From VRUE01 sp963704515 (GTDB lineage Bacteria; Actinomycetota; Thermoleophilia; Solirubrobacterales; 70-9): DNA of 64,000 nucleotides. The stretch spans positions 1,860,001-1,924,000 of the forward strand of contig OY969913.1 in the NCBI GenBank assembly GCA_963704515.1, in the 5' to 3' direction. The stretch's first letter is position 1; each line of letters starts with the position of its first letter. Both the position numbers and the translations under genes were made by a program. The notes beneath the pieces were generated by a model. It did not search any database. It was not told where the DNA came from and saw only the letters and a list, made by a program, of their open reading frames with translations. Positions 1 to 8,968 of the stretch are shown piece after piece.

Positions 1-768
1 ATTCTTCACCGCCTTCAGCGTGGCCAGATCGGCGCGGACGAAGGCGACGCGCCGGTGCGGCCCGATTTCCACGTTGAACGGGGTGGAGGGGGCCGACATC
101 CCGGCGCCGATCATCTTGCCGGTGTCGCCGAAGCCGCGCAGCACCTGGCGCGGCCCGCGCAGAGCCGCGCGCACGCCGCGGACGAACTCGCGCGGGCTGG
201 TGGCCCGCTCGTGCAGCGCGTCGGCAAGCAGCTTGAAGTCGGTTGGCTCGGGGCGCGGCGCCCACTTGGGGGGCAGAGCCGGAGGGTTCGCCGGCTCGGG
301 CTCGGTGTCGAAGAGGACGGTGGTGATGTCGACGCCCGAGATCCCGTCGACCAGCGCGTGGTGGCTCTTGCCGACGATCGCGAAGCGGTCGCCCTCGAGG
401 CCCTGGACCAGCCACAGCTCCCAGAGCGGCTTGCTGCGGTCGAGCTGCTGGGAGAAGATCCGCGCCGCCAGGTTGCGCAGCTGCTCCTCCGAGCCGGGCT
501 CCGGCAGCGCGGTGATCCGCACGTGGTAGTTGAGGTTGAGGTGAGGGTCGTCGACCCAGACCGGCCGCCCCTGGCCGAACGGCACGAAGCGCAGCTTCTG
601 GCGGAAGCGGGGCACTAGGTGCAGGCGCGAGGCGATGTGGTCGCGGAACTCCTCGTGCGTGGGCGGCGGTCCCTCGAAGATGCTGGTCGAGGCGACGTGC
701 ATGTGGGCGCCGGACCGCTCCAGGTGGAGGAAGGAGGAATCGAGCCCAGTCAGTCGGTCGGTGCTCAC
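1..768 (-). CDS. Wax ester synthase/diacylglycerol acyltransferase (WS/DGAT), N-terminal part
   Basis: The reading frame is open from a GTG start and runs off the left edge, so 256 residues of a family usually about 450-500 long are visible. The start reads VSTDRLTGLDSSFLHLE, which is typical of this family. The catalytic HHxxxDG motif is present as HHALVDG around residues 136-142 (near bases 340-363). Family members esterify acyl-CoA to fatty alcohols or diacylglycerol to make storage wax esters or triacylglycerol, usually at the membrane or lipid-body surface. Nothing directly upstream suggests an operon; dinB lies behind it on the same strand, 53 bases away. The C-terminal half is outside the window. 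Confidence 0.9.
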   Translation of the reverse strand, partial: MSTDRLTGLDSSFLHLERSGAHMHVASTSIFEGPPPTHEEFRDHIASRLHLVPRFRQKLRFVPFGQGRPVWVDDPHLNLNYHVRITALPEPGSEEQLRNLAARIFSQQLDRSKPLWELWLVQGLEGDRFAIVGKSHHALVDGISGVDITTVLFDTEPEPANPPALPPKWAPRPEPTDFKLLADALHERATSPREFVRGVRAALRGPRQVLRGFGDTGKMIGAGMSAPSTPFNVEIGPHRRVAFVRADLATLKAVKN

Positions 769-821
769 CCGGGAATCTTCGCACACGCTCCAAGGGTTCC
801 CGCGGGGTCGGGACTCGATGC

Positions 822-1907
822 TCAGGCGGCGAAGCCGAGGCGCAGCTGGTCGTCCCGCGGCTCGGCCTCGGCGGTTTCCTCACCCGCGTCGAAGCCGGCG
901 ACGCGGACGCCGAGCAGGCGGACCGGGCGCCGCGGGTCGTAGGCGCGCAGCAGGTCGAGGGCCACCGGCCCGACCACGGCAGGGTCGTTGGTCGGGGCCT
1001 CGACGGTGTGCGAGCGGCTGACGTTGGTCCAGTCGTCGAGCCGCACCTTGATCCCGATTGTGCGACCGCACAGTTCGCGCTTGCCCAGGCGGCGGCAGAG
1101 CTCCTCGGCGAGCCGCGCCAGGTGCGCCTCCAACTCGACCCGGTCGCCAACGTCGACGTCGAAGGTCGTCTCCGCCGACTGCGACTTGGTCTCGCGCGCG
1201 ACGCTGACCGGGGTGTCGTCTTCGAGCCGGGCGCGGCGATGCAGCCAGCGCCCCTGGCGTGGCCCAAAGGCGCGCTCCAGAGCGTCGGGGTCGCGGGCCC
1301 GCAGATCGGCCAGCGTCCGGATGCCCATCGCCTCCAGCTTGGCGACCGACTTGGGTCCGATCCCCGGGATCAGGCCGGGCGAGTCGCCAGAAAAGCGCTC
1401 CAGCGCCTCGGCCCGGGAGAGGACGACCAATCCACCCGGCTTGCCCAGCTCGCTGGTGATCTTGGCCAGCATGCGGCTCTCGGAGATGCCGACCGAGCAG
1501 CCCAGCCCGGTCCCATCCTTGATCTCGGCGGCAATCCGCCTCATCGTCGCCTTCGGCGAGAAGATCCCGGTGAGGTCGAGGTAGGCCTCGTCAAGCCCGA
1601 CCACCTCGACGACCTCCGCGTTGCCGCGCAGAACTTCCATCACCCGCGCCGAGGCCTCGCGGTAGGCGGCGAAATCGGGCTGCAGGTACACCGCGTCCGG
1701 CAACTTCCGCCGCGCCACCGCCGCCGGCATCGCCGAGTGGATCCCCGCCAGCCGCCGCGCCTCATAGCTGGCCGTGGTCACCACCGCCCGCGGCCCCGAG
1801 CCGCAGACGACCACCGGCTTCCCCCGCAGCTCCGGCCGCCGACACAGCTCCACCGAGGCGTAGAAGGCGTCCATGTCGAGGTGGGCCACGGTGCGCTCGA
1901 AGTTCAC
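822..1907 (-). CDS. dinB: DNA polymerase IV (Y-family translesion polymerase)
   Basis: A 361-residue protein of normal length for Pol IV. The N-terminal LDMDAFYASVE carries the first catalytic aspartates (D11, D13) and GLDEAYLDLT around residues 104-113 carries the D106/E107 pair. Palm, fingers, thumb and little-finger regions are all represented, including a YEARRLAGIHSAMP steric-gate-side motif and the helix-hairpin-helix region GIGPKSVAKLEAMGI. It performs error-prone bypass synthesis at damaged template bases. The C-terminus ends DDQLRLGF, which resembles a beta-clamp-binding peptide (QLxLF-like). No LexA-type operator was seen upstream. Confidence 0.95.
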   Translation of the reverse strand: MNFERTVAHLDMDAFYASVELCRRPELRGKPVVVCGSGPRAVVTTASYEARRLAGIHSAMPAAVARRKLPDAVYLQPDFAAYREASARVMEVLRGNAEVVEVVGLDEAYLDLTGIFSPKATMRRIAAEIKDGTGLGCSVGISESRMLAKITSELGKPGGLVVLSRAEALERFSGDSPGLIPGIGPKSVAKLEAMGIRTLADLRARDPDALERAFGPRQGRWLHRRARLEDDTPVSVARETKSQSAETTFDVDVGDRVELEAHLARLAEELCRRLGKRELCGRTIGIKVRLDDWTNVSRSHTVEAPTNDPAVVGPVALDLLRAYDPRRPVRLLGVRVAGFDAGEETAEAEPRDDQLRLGFAA

Positions 1908-1960
1908 GTCCCGATGGTAAGAGGGAGGGGAGACGGCGATTGGGGCTCCCGGTGGCGGGT

Positions 1961-2389
1961 ATGGTTTCGGGTGTGGCCGACGTGAAGCACGCGAAGATCG
2001 AAGAGATCGACGCGATCGAAGGTTTCTTCGAGAGGCTCTCGATGCGCCGCGCCGCCGCCGCCCTCGGCGTCACCTCCTTCGGGATCTCGATCGAGGAGTT
2101 CGGGCCGGGCGCCGACGAATACCCCGAGCACGACCACGCCGAGGACGGCCTGGGCGGAGAGATGTTCGCCCAGCGCCCTGAGCAGCTGGGTCAAGAGGAG
2201 GTCTACGTCGCCCTGCGCGGCTCCGGAACTCTCGTGGTCGACGGCGAGGAGCACCCGATCGACCCCGATCACATAGTCCGCGTCGGCCCCGGCGTCGTGC
2301 GCAAGATCGTCGCCGGCCCCGATGGCCTGCGTCTCCTGGCGATCGGCGCTACGCCCAACCGGGCTTACGACCCCGGCGGCACGCTGTAG
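1961..2389 (+). CDS. Cupin-fold small-molecule-binding protein
   Basis: A small protein of about 142 residues. It has a cupin-like barrel pattern: EHDHAEDG near the middle (potential metal-binding histidines), then EVYVALRGSGTLVVDGEEHPIDPDHIVRV, the usual second half of a single cupin domain. The ATG at 1961 was chosen; a TTG 21 bases upstream and a GTG at 1973 are in frame. Substrate cannot be told from sequence. It runs divergently from dinB across a 53-base gap and is followed by a small unknown gene on the same strand. Confidence 0.8.
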   Translation: MVSGVADVKHAKIEEIDAIEGFFERLSMRRAAAALGVTSFGISIEEFGPGADEYPEHDHAEDGLGGEMFAQRPEQLGQEEVYVALRGSGTLVVDGEEHPIDPDHIVRVGPGVVRKIVAGPDGLRLLAIGATPNRAYDPGGTL

Positions 2390-2419
2390 CGGGGCGCCCG
2401 CCCGCCTAGACTTTCGACG

Positions 2420-2707
2420 ATGGCTTCACCCGAGGCGAAGAACCTTGAGGCGATCTCCAGGGCGATCGACCAGCACAACCGCAACTGCCCTTTTCCGGCG
2501 GCGGAGGTGCGGATGAACCCGTTCGAGGTCGAGCGGCTGGGGTGGGATCAGATTCGGGGACTGCCGGTGGTGCCGGATGCCGAGATCGGGACCGGGCGCT
2601 TCCGGATCGTCTGCTCGCGAGAGCTCGACGGCGAGGGGCTCGAGGAGACCGAGGCCGTCGGGCGCGAGGTCGAGGTGGAGACCGTGGTCCCCGCGATCAC
2701 CAACTAA
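2420..2707 (+). CDS. Small conserved-looking hypothetical protein
   Basis: A 95-residue soluble protein with no signal peptide or membrane segment. Its composition and codon use match the neighbours. It begins MASPEAKNLEAISRAIDQHN and contains MNPFEVERLGWDQIRGLPVV, but no domain was recognised. It starts 30 bases after the cupin gene and could be co-transcribed with it. Function unknown. Confidence 0.65.
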   Translation: MASPEAKNLEAISRAIDQHNRNCPFPAAEVRMNPFEVERLGWDQIRGLPVVPDAEIGTGRFRIVCSRELDGEGLEETEAVGREVEVETVVPAITN

Positions 2708-2736
2708 CCCCTGAAATGCGCCGGCCTCGGGTCCTC

Positions 2737-3495
2737 TCAGATGTTCCAGAAGTTGACGCCCAGCCCTTCGAGCCAGCCTAGGACTTCGGAGTTGAGGCGG
2801 GTGAGTTGGCCGGTCCAGATCAGGATGCCCATCGCGATCAGGATCAGGCCGCCGACGGCGATGATCGCTTGGTAGTGGCGCTTGACCACGGTGAAGGCCG
2901 TGGTGGCGCGGGAGAAGGCGACCGCGGTGAGCAGGAAGGGAATCGCCAGGCCGGCCGAGTAGACGGCGAGCAGGAAGGCGCCGCGGGCCGCGGAGCCGGA
3001 GAGCGAGGCGGCGGAGAGGATCGCGCCGAGGGTCGGGCCGATGCAGGGGGTCCAGGCGATCGCGAAGGCGGCGCCGGCGACGATCGGGCCTCCCTTGCCG
3101 GCGCGCTCCAGCAGGCCGTCGACGTGCCACTCGCGGTTGAGACGGGTGACGAAGAGCGAGGCGACGAAGAGCACCCCCATGGCGACGATCAGGGCGCCGG
3201 AGATCTTGGTCAGCAACTGTTCATGGTCCTTCAGGGTTGAGCCGATGCCGGTCGCCGTCAGGCCGAGGAGGATGAAGATCGTCGAGAAGCTGGCGACGAA
3301 GAGCAGGCTCGGCCCGAGGATGCGGCGCCAGCCCGCGGTCTCCAGTTCTGCCGCCGAGACGCCGCTGACCGCCGAGAGGTAGCCCGGAACCAGAGGCAGC
3401 ACGCAGGGCGAGAGAAAGGAGACGACGCCCGCGGCCAGGGCGGCGAAGACGCCCACGCCCGCGGCGGGATCGCTGCTGAATGCGGCCAGGATCAC
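2737..3495 (-). CDS. CcdA/DsbD-like transmembrane thiol-disulfide transporter
   Basis: A 252-residue integral membrane protein with about six hydrophobic segments. Two conserved membrane cysteines sit in the hallmark contexts SFLSPCVLPLVPGY (C31) and AWTPCIGPTLGAI (C151). CcdA proteins carry electrons across the membrane from cytoplasmic thioredoxin to extracytoplasmic reductants for cytochrome c maturation or disulfide reduction. No ResA or Ccs partner is next to it; the window instead carries an oxidative DsbA-VKOR pair near 9-10 kb. It is divergent from the FUSC gene. Confidence 0.9.
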   Translation of the reverse strand: MILAAFSSDPAAGVGVFAALAAGVVSFLSPCVLPLVPGYLSAVSGVSAAELETAGWRRILGPSLLFVASFSTIFILLGLTATGIGSTLKDHEQLLTKISGALIVAMGVLFVASLFVTRLNREWHVDGLLERAGKGGPIVAGAAFAIAWTPCIGPTLGAILSAASLSGSAARGAFLLAVYSAGLAIPFLLTAVAFSRATTAFTVVKRHYQAIIAVGGLILIAMGILIWTGQLTRLNSEVLGWLEGLGVNFWNI

Positions 3496-3528
3496 GACCC
3501 GTCAGGTTACTCGGGGAAACTGGCGTCC

Positions 3529-4626
3529 ATGGAGCTCTTCAATGCCAGCGGCGCGGCGCGGCGGCTGCAAACCTCGCCGCTGTTCGCGATTGGGCCCAGT
3601 GCGCCCGGTCCGGCGCTGCGGCGCGGCGTGCTGGTCGCCGTGCCGGTTGGGGCGGCGCTGCTGCTCGAGCTGGGGCTGAACAGCGCCAGCAAGGGGGCGA
3701 TCGGCACCGGGGCGCTGCTGGCGGGGTTTCCCGGGCTCGACGCTCCAGCCCGCACGCGGGCCGCCTGGCAGGCGATCACCGCCCCGCTGATCGGGCTGAC
3801 CGCGGCCCTCGGCGTGCTCACCGGCTCCAGCGCCGTCCTCGCGGTGGCGACGATGGCGCTCGTCGGGGCCGTTGCCGGCTACTGCTTCGCCGTGTCGTTG
3901 CGCCTCTCGATCGCCGGCCTCTCGGTGGCGCTCTCGCTGTTGATCGCCCAGGGTCTGCCGCTGGACGCCGCCGACGCCCTGCCGGCCCTGCTGCTGGCCA
4001 CCGCGGGCGGCCTGCTGCAGGCGGCCTTCTCGGCCTGCGTCTGGGCGGTGGGCGAGAGGAGCGAGGAGGGGGGAGGGGCGGCCTGGAGCACCCCCGCGGC
4101 GCTCGAGGCGCTGCGCGCCAACCTGACGCTCGACTCGGTCGACCTGCGCCATGCCCTGCGCTTCGGCGCCGCGCTCGGCGCGGGCGTCGCCGCCTACTGG
4201 GCGCTCGGCATGAGCGAGCACGGCTTCTGGGTCCCGCTGACGATCCTCTTCGTCCTGCGGCCGGAGCGCGAGGAGACCTTCCACCGCCTGGTCCTGCGCG
4301 CGATCGGCACCGCCGCCGGCCTGGTGCTCGCCACGGCCCTCGCCGAGTGGCTGGGGGGCGATGGCGTAGCGGTCGCGGTTGCGCTCGCCGTGGCCACCGC
4401 CTTCGCCTACGGCCTGCTCACCGTCCAGTACGCGCTCTTCACGGCCGCGATCACGACCTACGCGGTACTGCTCGCGGATTCGATCGGCGAGACCGCCCTG
4501 CGCGCCGCCGGCCAGCGGGCGCTGGCGACCGCGATAGGCATCGCGATCGCCGGCGCCGCCTTTCTGCTTTGGCCGAATCCCGGGGATCGAGGCGGAGGCC
4601 GGCGGGGCTTCAATGCCCGTCTATAA
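3529..4626 (+). CDS. FUSC-family (aromatic acid exporter-like) membrane protein
   Basis: A 365-residue protein with two blocks of about five hydrophobic helices: roughly residues 20-170, then a second block from FGAALGAGVAAYWALG to the C-terminus. The second block contains GFWVPLTILFVLRPEREETF followed by R-x-x-GTAAGLVLA, the typical FUSC signature linked to p-hydroxybenzoate efflux proteins. It is probably an inner-membrane exporter or channel with unknown substrate. The 3' end overlaps the convergent secreted-protein gene by 6 bases. Confidence 0.8.
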   Translation: MELFNASGAARRLQTSPLFAIGPSAPGPALRRGVLVAVPVGAALLLELGLNSASKGAIGTGALLAGFPGLDAPARTRAAWQAITAPLIGLTAALGVLTGSSAVLAVATMALVGAVAGYCFAVSLRLSIAGLSVALSLLIAQGLPLDAADALPALLLATAGGLLQAAFSACVWAVGERSEEGGGAAWSTPAALEALRANLTLDSVDLRHALRFGAALGAGVAAYWALGMSEHGFWVPLTILFVLRPEREETFHRLVLRAIGTAAGLVLATALAEWLGGDGVAVAVALAVATAFAYGLLTVQYALFTAAITTYAVLLADSIGETALRAAGQRALATAIGIAIAGAAFLLWPNPGDRGGGRRGFNARL

Positions 4627-5256
4627 GACGGTCAGAGCTTCACCCAGGTTGGAGCCGGTGGGGAACCATTCGAAGGTGCCGTTGAATTCGATTGCCTGAG
4701 TGAGGGCCTTGAGTTGCGCTCCCACGGTTGCCATGGTCGTCGCATTGAAGGTGACCGTGTGGGACGAGTCGTCGACTAAGCCGCCGGCTGCGCCTTTGAC
4801 CACAACCTGGACTCCTTCGAGGACGCATTCTTCGCCGCTGTAGAAGAACGAGATCCTGATTCCTTCGATGACGAAGTAGTGCTCGCCGCCGATCTCCGTC
4901 AGGTGCACGGGCCAGGGAAGGTTTTCCGCTTTGGCAGTTTCGACAGCGCAGACTTCAGTATCGGTATGGCAGTTGTTCAGCTGTACACCCGTCACTTCTC
5001 CGACCCCCGGCCCTCCGAGCAGATTTTCGACTTCGAGTTCGAGGATCAACGGTTCGCACGTCGTCGTCAGACCCGGGATCGTCAGGCTCGCTTCGGCCGC
5101 TTCCGCGGTGACCGTTTCCTGCGTCTGGTAGGGCAATAACGTGCCGCCGAAGTGCCACTCGGGGGAGGCGAGAGCCGAACTCGAGGACGCCGCGGTCGCC
5201 AACAGCAGCCCCGCCAGGACCGACAGGAGGACGCTCGTTTTCTTGCGCTTGTTCAT
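4621..5256 (-). CDS. Secreted hypothetical protein with signal peptide
   Basis: A 211-residue protein. The N-terminus MNKRKKTSVLL plus a hydrophobic stretch ending SSSALA before SPEWHFGG is a clear Sec signal peptide. The mature part is beta-rich, with four or five cysteines (TTCEPL, NNCHTDTEVC, EECVLEG) that could form extracytoplasmic disulfides. A purine-rich Shine-Dalgarno (AAAGGGAA) precedes the ATG. GC content looks lower than in neighbouring genes, compatible with rapid evolution or transfer. No known domain was recognised. The 185-base stretch between this gene and the thiolase gene holds no other gene I can support. Confidence 0.75.
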   Translation of the reverse strand: MNKRKKTSVLLSVLAGLLLATAASSSSALASPEWHFGGTLLPYQTQETVTAEAAEASLTIPGLTTTCEPLILELEVENLLGGPGVGEVTGVQLNNCHTDTEVCAVETAKAENLPWPVHLTEIGGEHYFVIEGIRISFFYSGEECVLEGVQVVVKGAAGGLVDDSSHTVTFNATTMATVGAQLKALTQAIEFNGTFEWFPTGSNLGEALTVL

Positions 5257-5441
5257 TTTCGATTCCCTTTCGGTGTCGTTGGTCGCGAGGACGCACCTTC
5301 CGTGATCGCTAAGGAGACGTCAAGCGATAGTCGGGCGCCGCGCGCCGCCGGCCGGACAGGAGCCCCGCCGCGAGCGCCACCCGGTAGATTTCTTGGCCAG
5401 CCAGCCAAGCCGCGCCGCGCGGCAGACAACAGGAGCAGACT

Positions 5442-6635
5442 TTGAGCAACCGCACGTTCGTGATCGGGGTCGGGATGACCAAGTTCGAGAAGCCCGGCAC
5501 CAAGGACGGGGATTACCCCGATTGGGCCAAGGAGGCGGGGGAGAAGGCGCTCGCCGACGCGGGGATTCCCTATGACGACGTCGAGCAGGCCTTCGCCGGC
5601 TACTGCTACGGCGACTCGACCTACGGCCAGCGGGCGCTATACCAGCTCGGTCTGACCGGGATCCCGGTGGTCAACGTCAACAACAACTGCTCGACTGGCT
5701 CCTCGGCGCTCTTCCTGGCCCGCCAGACGGTCAAGGGCGGACTCGCCGAGTGCGCCCTGGCGCTCGGCTTCGAGAAGATGGAGCCGGGCTCGCTGGGCGT
5801 CAAGTACACCGACCGCACCAACGCGCTCGACAAGCACGCGACGCGGATGTTCGAGATCCGCGAACCGGAGGCCTCGCCGCCGGCGCCGCAGATGTTCGGC
5901 AACGCCGGCCGCGACCACATGGAGCGCTACGGCTCAAACCCCGACCACTACGCCTGGATCGGCTGGAAGAACCACAAGCACTCGGTCAACAACCCCTACG
6001 CCCAGTTCCAGGACGAGTACACGATCGAGGACATCAAGGCGGCGAAGATGATCCACGACCCGCTGACCAAGTTGCAGTGCTCGCCGACCTCCGACGGCTC
6101 GGCCTGCGCGATCGTCGCCTCCGAGCGCTACGTCGAGCAGCACGGCCTCTGGGAGCAGGCGATCGAGATCGCCGGCCAGGCGATGGTCACCGACCTCTCC
6201 TCGACTTTCGACGAGGACGCCGACTGCATGAAGATCGTCGGCTCCGACATGTCGAAGCAGGCGGCCGACGAAGCCTACGCCGAGGCGGGCGTTATCGCCG
6301 ATGAAATCGACGTCTGCGAGCTGCATGACTGCTTCAGCGCCAACGAGCTGATCACCTACGAAGCGCTCGGCTTCGCGGCCGAGGGCGAGGCGCACAAACT
6401 GGTCGAGGAGGAAGCGACCACCTACGGTGGCAAGGTCGTCGTCAACCCCTCCGGTGGGCTGATCTCCAAGGGCCACCCGCTCGGCGCGACCGGGCTGGCG
6501 CAGTGCTCGGAGCTGACCTGGCAGCTGCGCGGGGAAGCGGACAAGCGCCAGGTCGAGGGCGCCAAGACCGCCCTGCAGCACAACATCGGCCTCGGCGGCG
6601 CCGCCGTGGTCACCGTCTACAAGCCGGCGGCCTAA
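5442..6635 (+). CDS. Thiolase-like protein (SCP-x/lipid-transfer thiolase type)
   Basis: A 397-residue thiolase fold starting at TTG with MSNRTFVIGVGMTKF. The nucleophile region is NNNCSTGSSALFLAR. The C-terminal half has HDCFSANELITYEALG and GGLISKGHPLGATGLAQ, giving the His/Cys-type active-site loops of the sterol-carrier-protein-x thiolase subgroup rather than the acetyl-CoA acetyltransferase subgroup. It lacks an attached SCP2 domain. It likely cleaves or processes a beta-ketoacyl-CoA. It is followed 26 bases later by an SDR dehydrogenase, suggesting a two-gene lipid or steroid-like degradation unit. Confidence 0.88.
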   Translation: MSNRTFVIGVGMTKFEKPGTKDGDYPDWAKEAGEKALADAGIPYDDVEQAFAGYCYGDSTYGQRALYQLGLTGIPVVNVNNNCSTGSSALFLARQTVKGGLAECALALGFEKMEPGSLGVKYTDRTNALDKHATRMFEIREPEASPPAPQMFGNAGRDHMERYGSNPDHYAWIGWKNHKHSVNNPYAQFQDEYTIEDIKAAKMIHDPLTKLQCSPTSDGSACAIVASERYVEQHGLWEQAIEIAGQAMVTDLSSTFDEDADCMKIVGSDMSKQAADEAYAEAGVIADEIDVCELHDCFSANELITYEALGFAAEGEAHKLVEEEATTYGGKVVVNPSGGLISKGHPLGATGLAQCSELTWQLRGEADKRQVEGAKTALQHNIGLGGAAVVTVYKPAA

Positions 6636-6661
6636 CGCCACCGGAGGAGGAGGAGGTACCG

Positions 6662-7573
6662 ATGGCGAAGCAGCGGCGCAGGCCCCGACAGAATCTCAGC
6701 GGCAAGGTCGTCGCGATCACGGGCGGTGCCCGCGGGATCGGCAAGGCGACGGCGACGGCGCTGGTCCGCAAGGGGTGTCGCGTCGCGATCGGCGACCTCG
6801 ATCTCGGGCTGGCCGAAGCGACGGCGGCGGAGTTGGGCGGCGGCACGATCGCGCTGCCGCTCGACGTCACCGACCGGGCGTCCTTTGCCTCCTTCCTCGA
6901 CGCGGCCGAGCGTCAGCTTGGCCCCCTCGACGTGGTCGTCAACAACGCCGGGATCATGCCGGTCACGCCGTTCGCCGAGGAGTCCGAGGCCTCGATCAAG
7001 CGCCAGCTCGACATCAACGTCTACGGGGTGATCGTCGGCATGCAACTGGCGATCGAGCGCTTCCGCCCGCGCGGGCGGGGTCAGATCGTCAACCTCGCCT
7101 CGCAGGCCGGCAAGGGCGGCTTTCCCGGCATCGCCACCTACTCAGGCACCAAGCACGCCGTGGTCGGGGTCAGCGAGGCGGTGCGGGCCGAGCTGCGCGG
7201 CAGCGGGGTCGAGATCGCCTGCGTGATGCCGACCGTGGTCAACACCGAGCTGACCGCCGGGGTGGGACAGAGGCTGATCCGCCCGGTCGAGGCCTCCGAC
7301 GTGGCCGACCAGATCGTCGACGCCCTCGAAGTGCCGCGCTTCGACGTCTGGGTGCCGCGCGAGAACGGCGTCTTCTTCAAGCTCGTCGCCAATCTGCCGC
7401 GCACCTGGCGCGAGGGCCTCGGCCGGCTGATGAAGGTCGATAAGCTGATGACCGAGGTCGACCACTCGGCCCGCAGCCGCTACGAGGAGCGCGCCGCACG
7501 CGAGGACATGGCGGGCGGAGGAAGCGCCACCGACCCGCAAGCCGATCCCAGCGTCGAGCGCGAGGCCGCGTAG
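6662..7573 (+). CDS. Short-chain dehydrogenase/reductase
   Basis: A classical SDR of about 303 residues. It has the NAD(P) motif GGARGIGKA near the N-terminus, NNAG in strand 4, and the catalytic Ser and YxxxK in NLASQAGKGGFPG...YSGTK. The ATG was chosen because GGAGGAGGAGG lies immediately upstream as a strong ribosome binding site; upstream in-frame sequence belongs to the thiolase gene in another frame. The C-terminal 70 residues form a helical extension beyond the usual 250-residue SDR. It is probably an oxidoreductase acting with the preceding thiolase; substrate unknown. Confidence 0.9.
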   Translation: MAKQRRRPRQNLSGKVVAITGGARGIGKATATALVRKGCRVAIGDLDLGLAEATAAELGGGTIALPLDVTDRASFASFLDAAERQLGPLDVVVNNAGIMPVTPFAEESEASIKRQLDINVYGVIVGMQLAIERFRPRGRGQIVNLASQAGKGGFPGIATYSGTKHAVVGVSEAVRAELRGSGVEIACVMPTVVNTELTAGVGQRLIRPVEASDVADQIVDALEVPRFDVWVPRENGVFFKLVANLPRTWREGLGRLMKVDKLMTEVDHSARSRYEERAAREDMAGGGSATDPQADPSVEREAA

Positions 7574-7591
7574 CCGCGATTCGTTGGACCC

Positions 7592-8242
7592 ATGGGCCTT
7601 GCCTCCAACTTCTACGACGCAACCTGGGGCAGGGCTTTCGCCGCGATATACGACCGCGGCCTGAAGGGGACCGAGGAGGGCGGCCTGCGCGAGATGCGCC
7701 GCGAGACGCTGGCTCGGGCGAGCGGCCGGACGATCGACCTCGGCGCCGGAACCGGCGTCAACCGCGAGCTCTTCCCGGATGCGGTCACCGAGCTGGTGAT
7801 GGCCGAGCCGAGCCCGCACATGCTGGCCAAGCTGCGTGAGAAAGTCGCGGAGGGCGACGGCGTGCGCGTCGTCCAGGGCTCGGCCCAAGACCTGCCCTTC
7901 GACGACGACAGCTTCGACACGGCGGTCTTCACCCTGGTGCTCTGCACGGTCCCGGACCCGGCCGCCGCGCTGGCCGAGGCGGCTCGGATCCTCAAGCCCG
8001 GCGGCAAGCTGCTCTTCATCGAGCACGTTCGCGCCGAAGACCCGCGCCTGGCCCGCTGGCAGGACCGCCTGGAGAAGCCCTGGCGCCTCTTCGGCGACGG
8101 CTGCCACTGCAATCGCGACACGGTGGCGACGATTCAGGCCTCGCCATTCGAGCTCGAGCGCCCCTCTGCCGGAGTGCTGCCGAAGGCCCCGCCGATCGTC
8201 AGGCCACTCGTGCGAGGCCATGCCGTGCTGGGGAGCACATAG
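7592..8242 (+). CDS. Class I SAM-dependent methyltransferase (copy A of a tandem pair)
   Basis: A 216-residue Rossmann methyltransferase. Motif I is TIDLGAGTGVN, followed by an acidic residue at the end of strand 2 (VMAEPSPHM) and the ARILKPGGKLLFIEHVR loop typical of UbiE-like enzymes. The C-terminal GDGCHCNRDTVATIQAS is repeated almost exactly in the next gene. It starts 18 bases after the SDR. Substrate unknown; a small lipophilic or quinone-like acceptor is possible but not shown. Confidence 0.88.
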   Translation: MGLASNFYDATWGRAFAAIYDRGLKGTEEGGLREMRRETLARASGRTIDLGAGTGVNRELFPDAVTELVMAEPSPHMLAKLREKVAEGDGVRVVQGSAQDLPFDDDSFDTAVFTLVLCTVPDPAAALAEAARILKPGGKLLFIEHVRAEDPRLARWQDRLEKPWRLFGDGCHCNRDTVATIQASPFELERPSAGVLPKAPPIVRPLVRGHAVLGST

Positions 8243-8283
8243 GCACGCACGGCGCCGGCTCGAAGAACGCTATCGTTTATCGG

Positions 8284-8928
8284 GTGGGGAGGGTGTACGA
8301 CGCAACCTGCGGCCGGCTGTTCACCGCTTGGTACGGCTTCGGCATGCGACGGATCGACGAGCTCGGCCTGCGCGAGACGCGGCGCGCGGCGCTCGCCACC
8401 GCCAGCGGTCGCACGCTGGAGATCGGCAGTGGGACCGGATGCAACGTCTCGCTCTATCCGGACGCGGTCGAAGATCTGATTCTGGCCGAGCCCGACGCCC
8501 ATATGCAAAAGGCCCTGCGCCGCCGGGTCGAGGAAGACGGGGCATCGGTCTCCGAGATCGTCCAGGCGACGGCCGAGGAGCTCCCGTTCGAGAGCTCAAG
8601 CCTCGATTGCGTCGCCTGCACGATGGTCCTCTGCACGGTTCCTGAGCCGATGGAGGCGCTCGCCGAGATCGCCCGTGTGCTGAAGCCGGGCGGGAGCTTC
8701 CTGTTCATGGAGCACGTGCGCTCCGAGGACCCGAAGTTCGCCCGCAAGCAGGACCGGATGGAGCGACCGTGGCGCTTCCTCGCGGATGGCTGTCACTGCA
8801 ACCGCGACAGCCTGGCGACCATCCAGGCCTCGCCGCTGGAGGTCGAGTCGTTCTGGCGAGGAACGATGCCGGCTGGGCCGCTCTTCATGCGGCCGCTCGT
8901 CTCCGGCCGGGCCGTCGCCCCCGGTTAA
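8284..8928 (+). CDS. Class I SAM-dependent methyltransferase (copy B of a tandem pair)
   Basis: A 214-residue paralogue of the preceding gene with GTG start. It has TLEIGSGTGCN as motif I, LAEPDAHM after strand 2, ARVLKPGGSFLFMEHVR, and the same C-terminal GCHCNRDSLATIQASP block. Alignment by eye is collinear over the whole length, which supports a tandem duplication followed by divergence. Both copies keep SAM-binding residues, so both look functional. Confidence 0.88.
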   Translation: MGRVYDATCGRLFTAWYGFGMRRIDELGLRETRRAALATASGRTLEIGSGTGCNVSLYPDAVEDLILAEPDAHMQKALRRRVEEDGASVSEIVQATAEELPFESSSLDCVACTMVLCTVPEPMEALAEIARVLKPGGSFLFMEHVRSEDPKFARKQDRMERPWRFLADGCHCNRDSLATIQASPLEVESFWRGTMPAGPLFMRPLVSGRAVAPG

Positions 8929-8968
8929 CGCACGATAATGGTGGTTATGTCAACTCAGCCGCTTGGGA

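Noticed and set aside
1908..1960. LexA/SOS box in front of dinB (and in front of recA)
   Set aside because: No sequence close to the actinobacterial CGAAC-N4-GTTCG pattern was found in either spacer.
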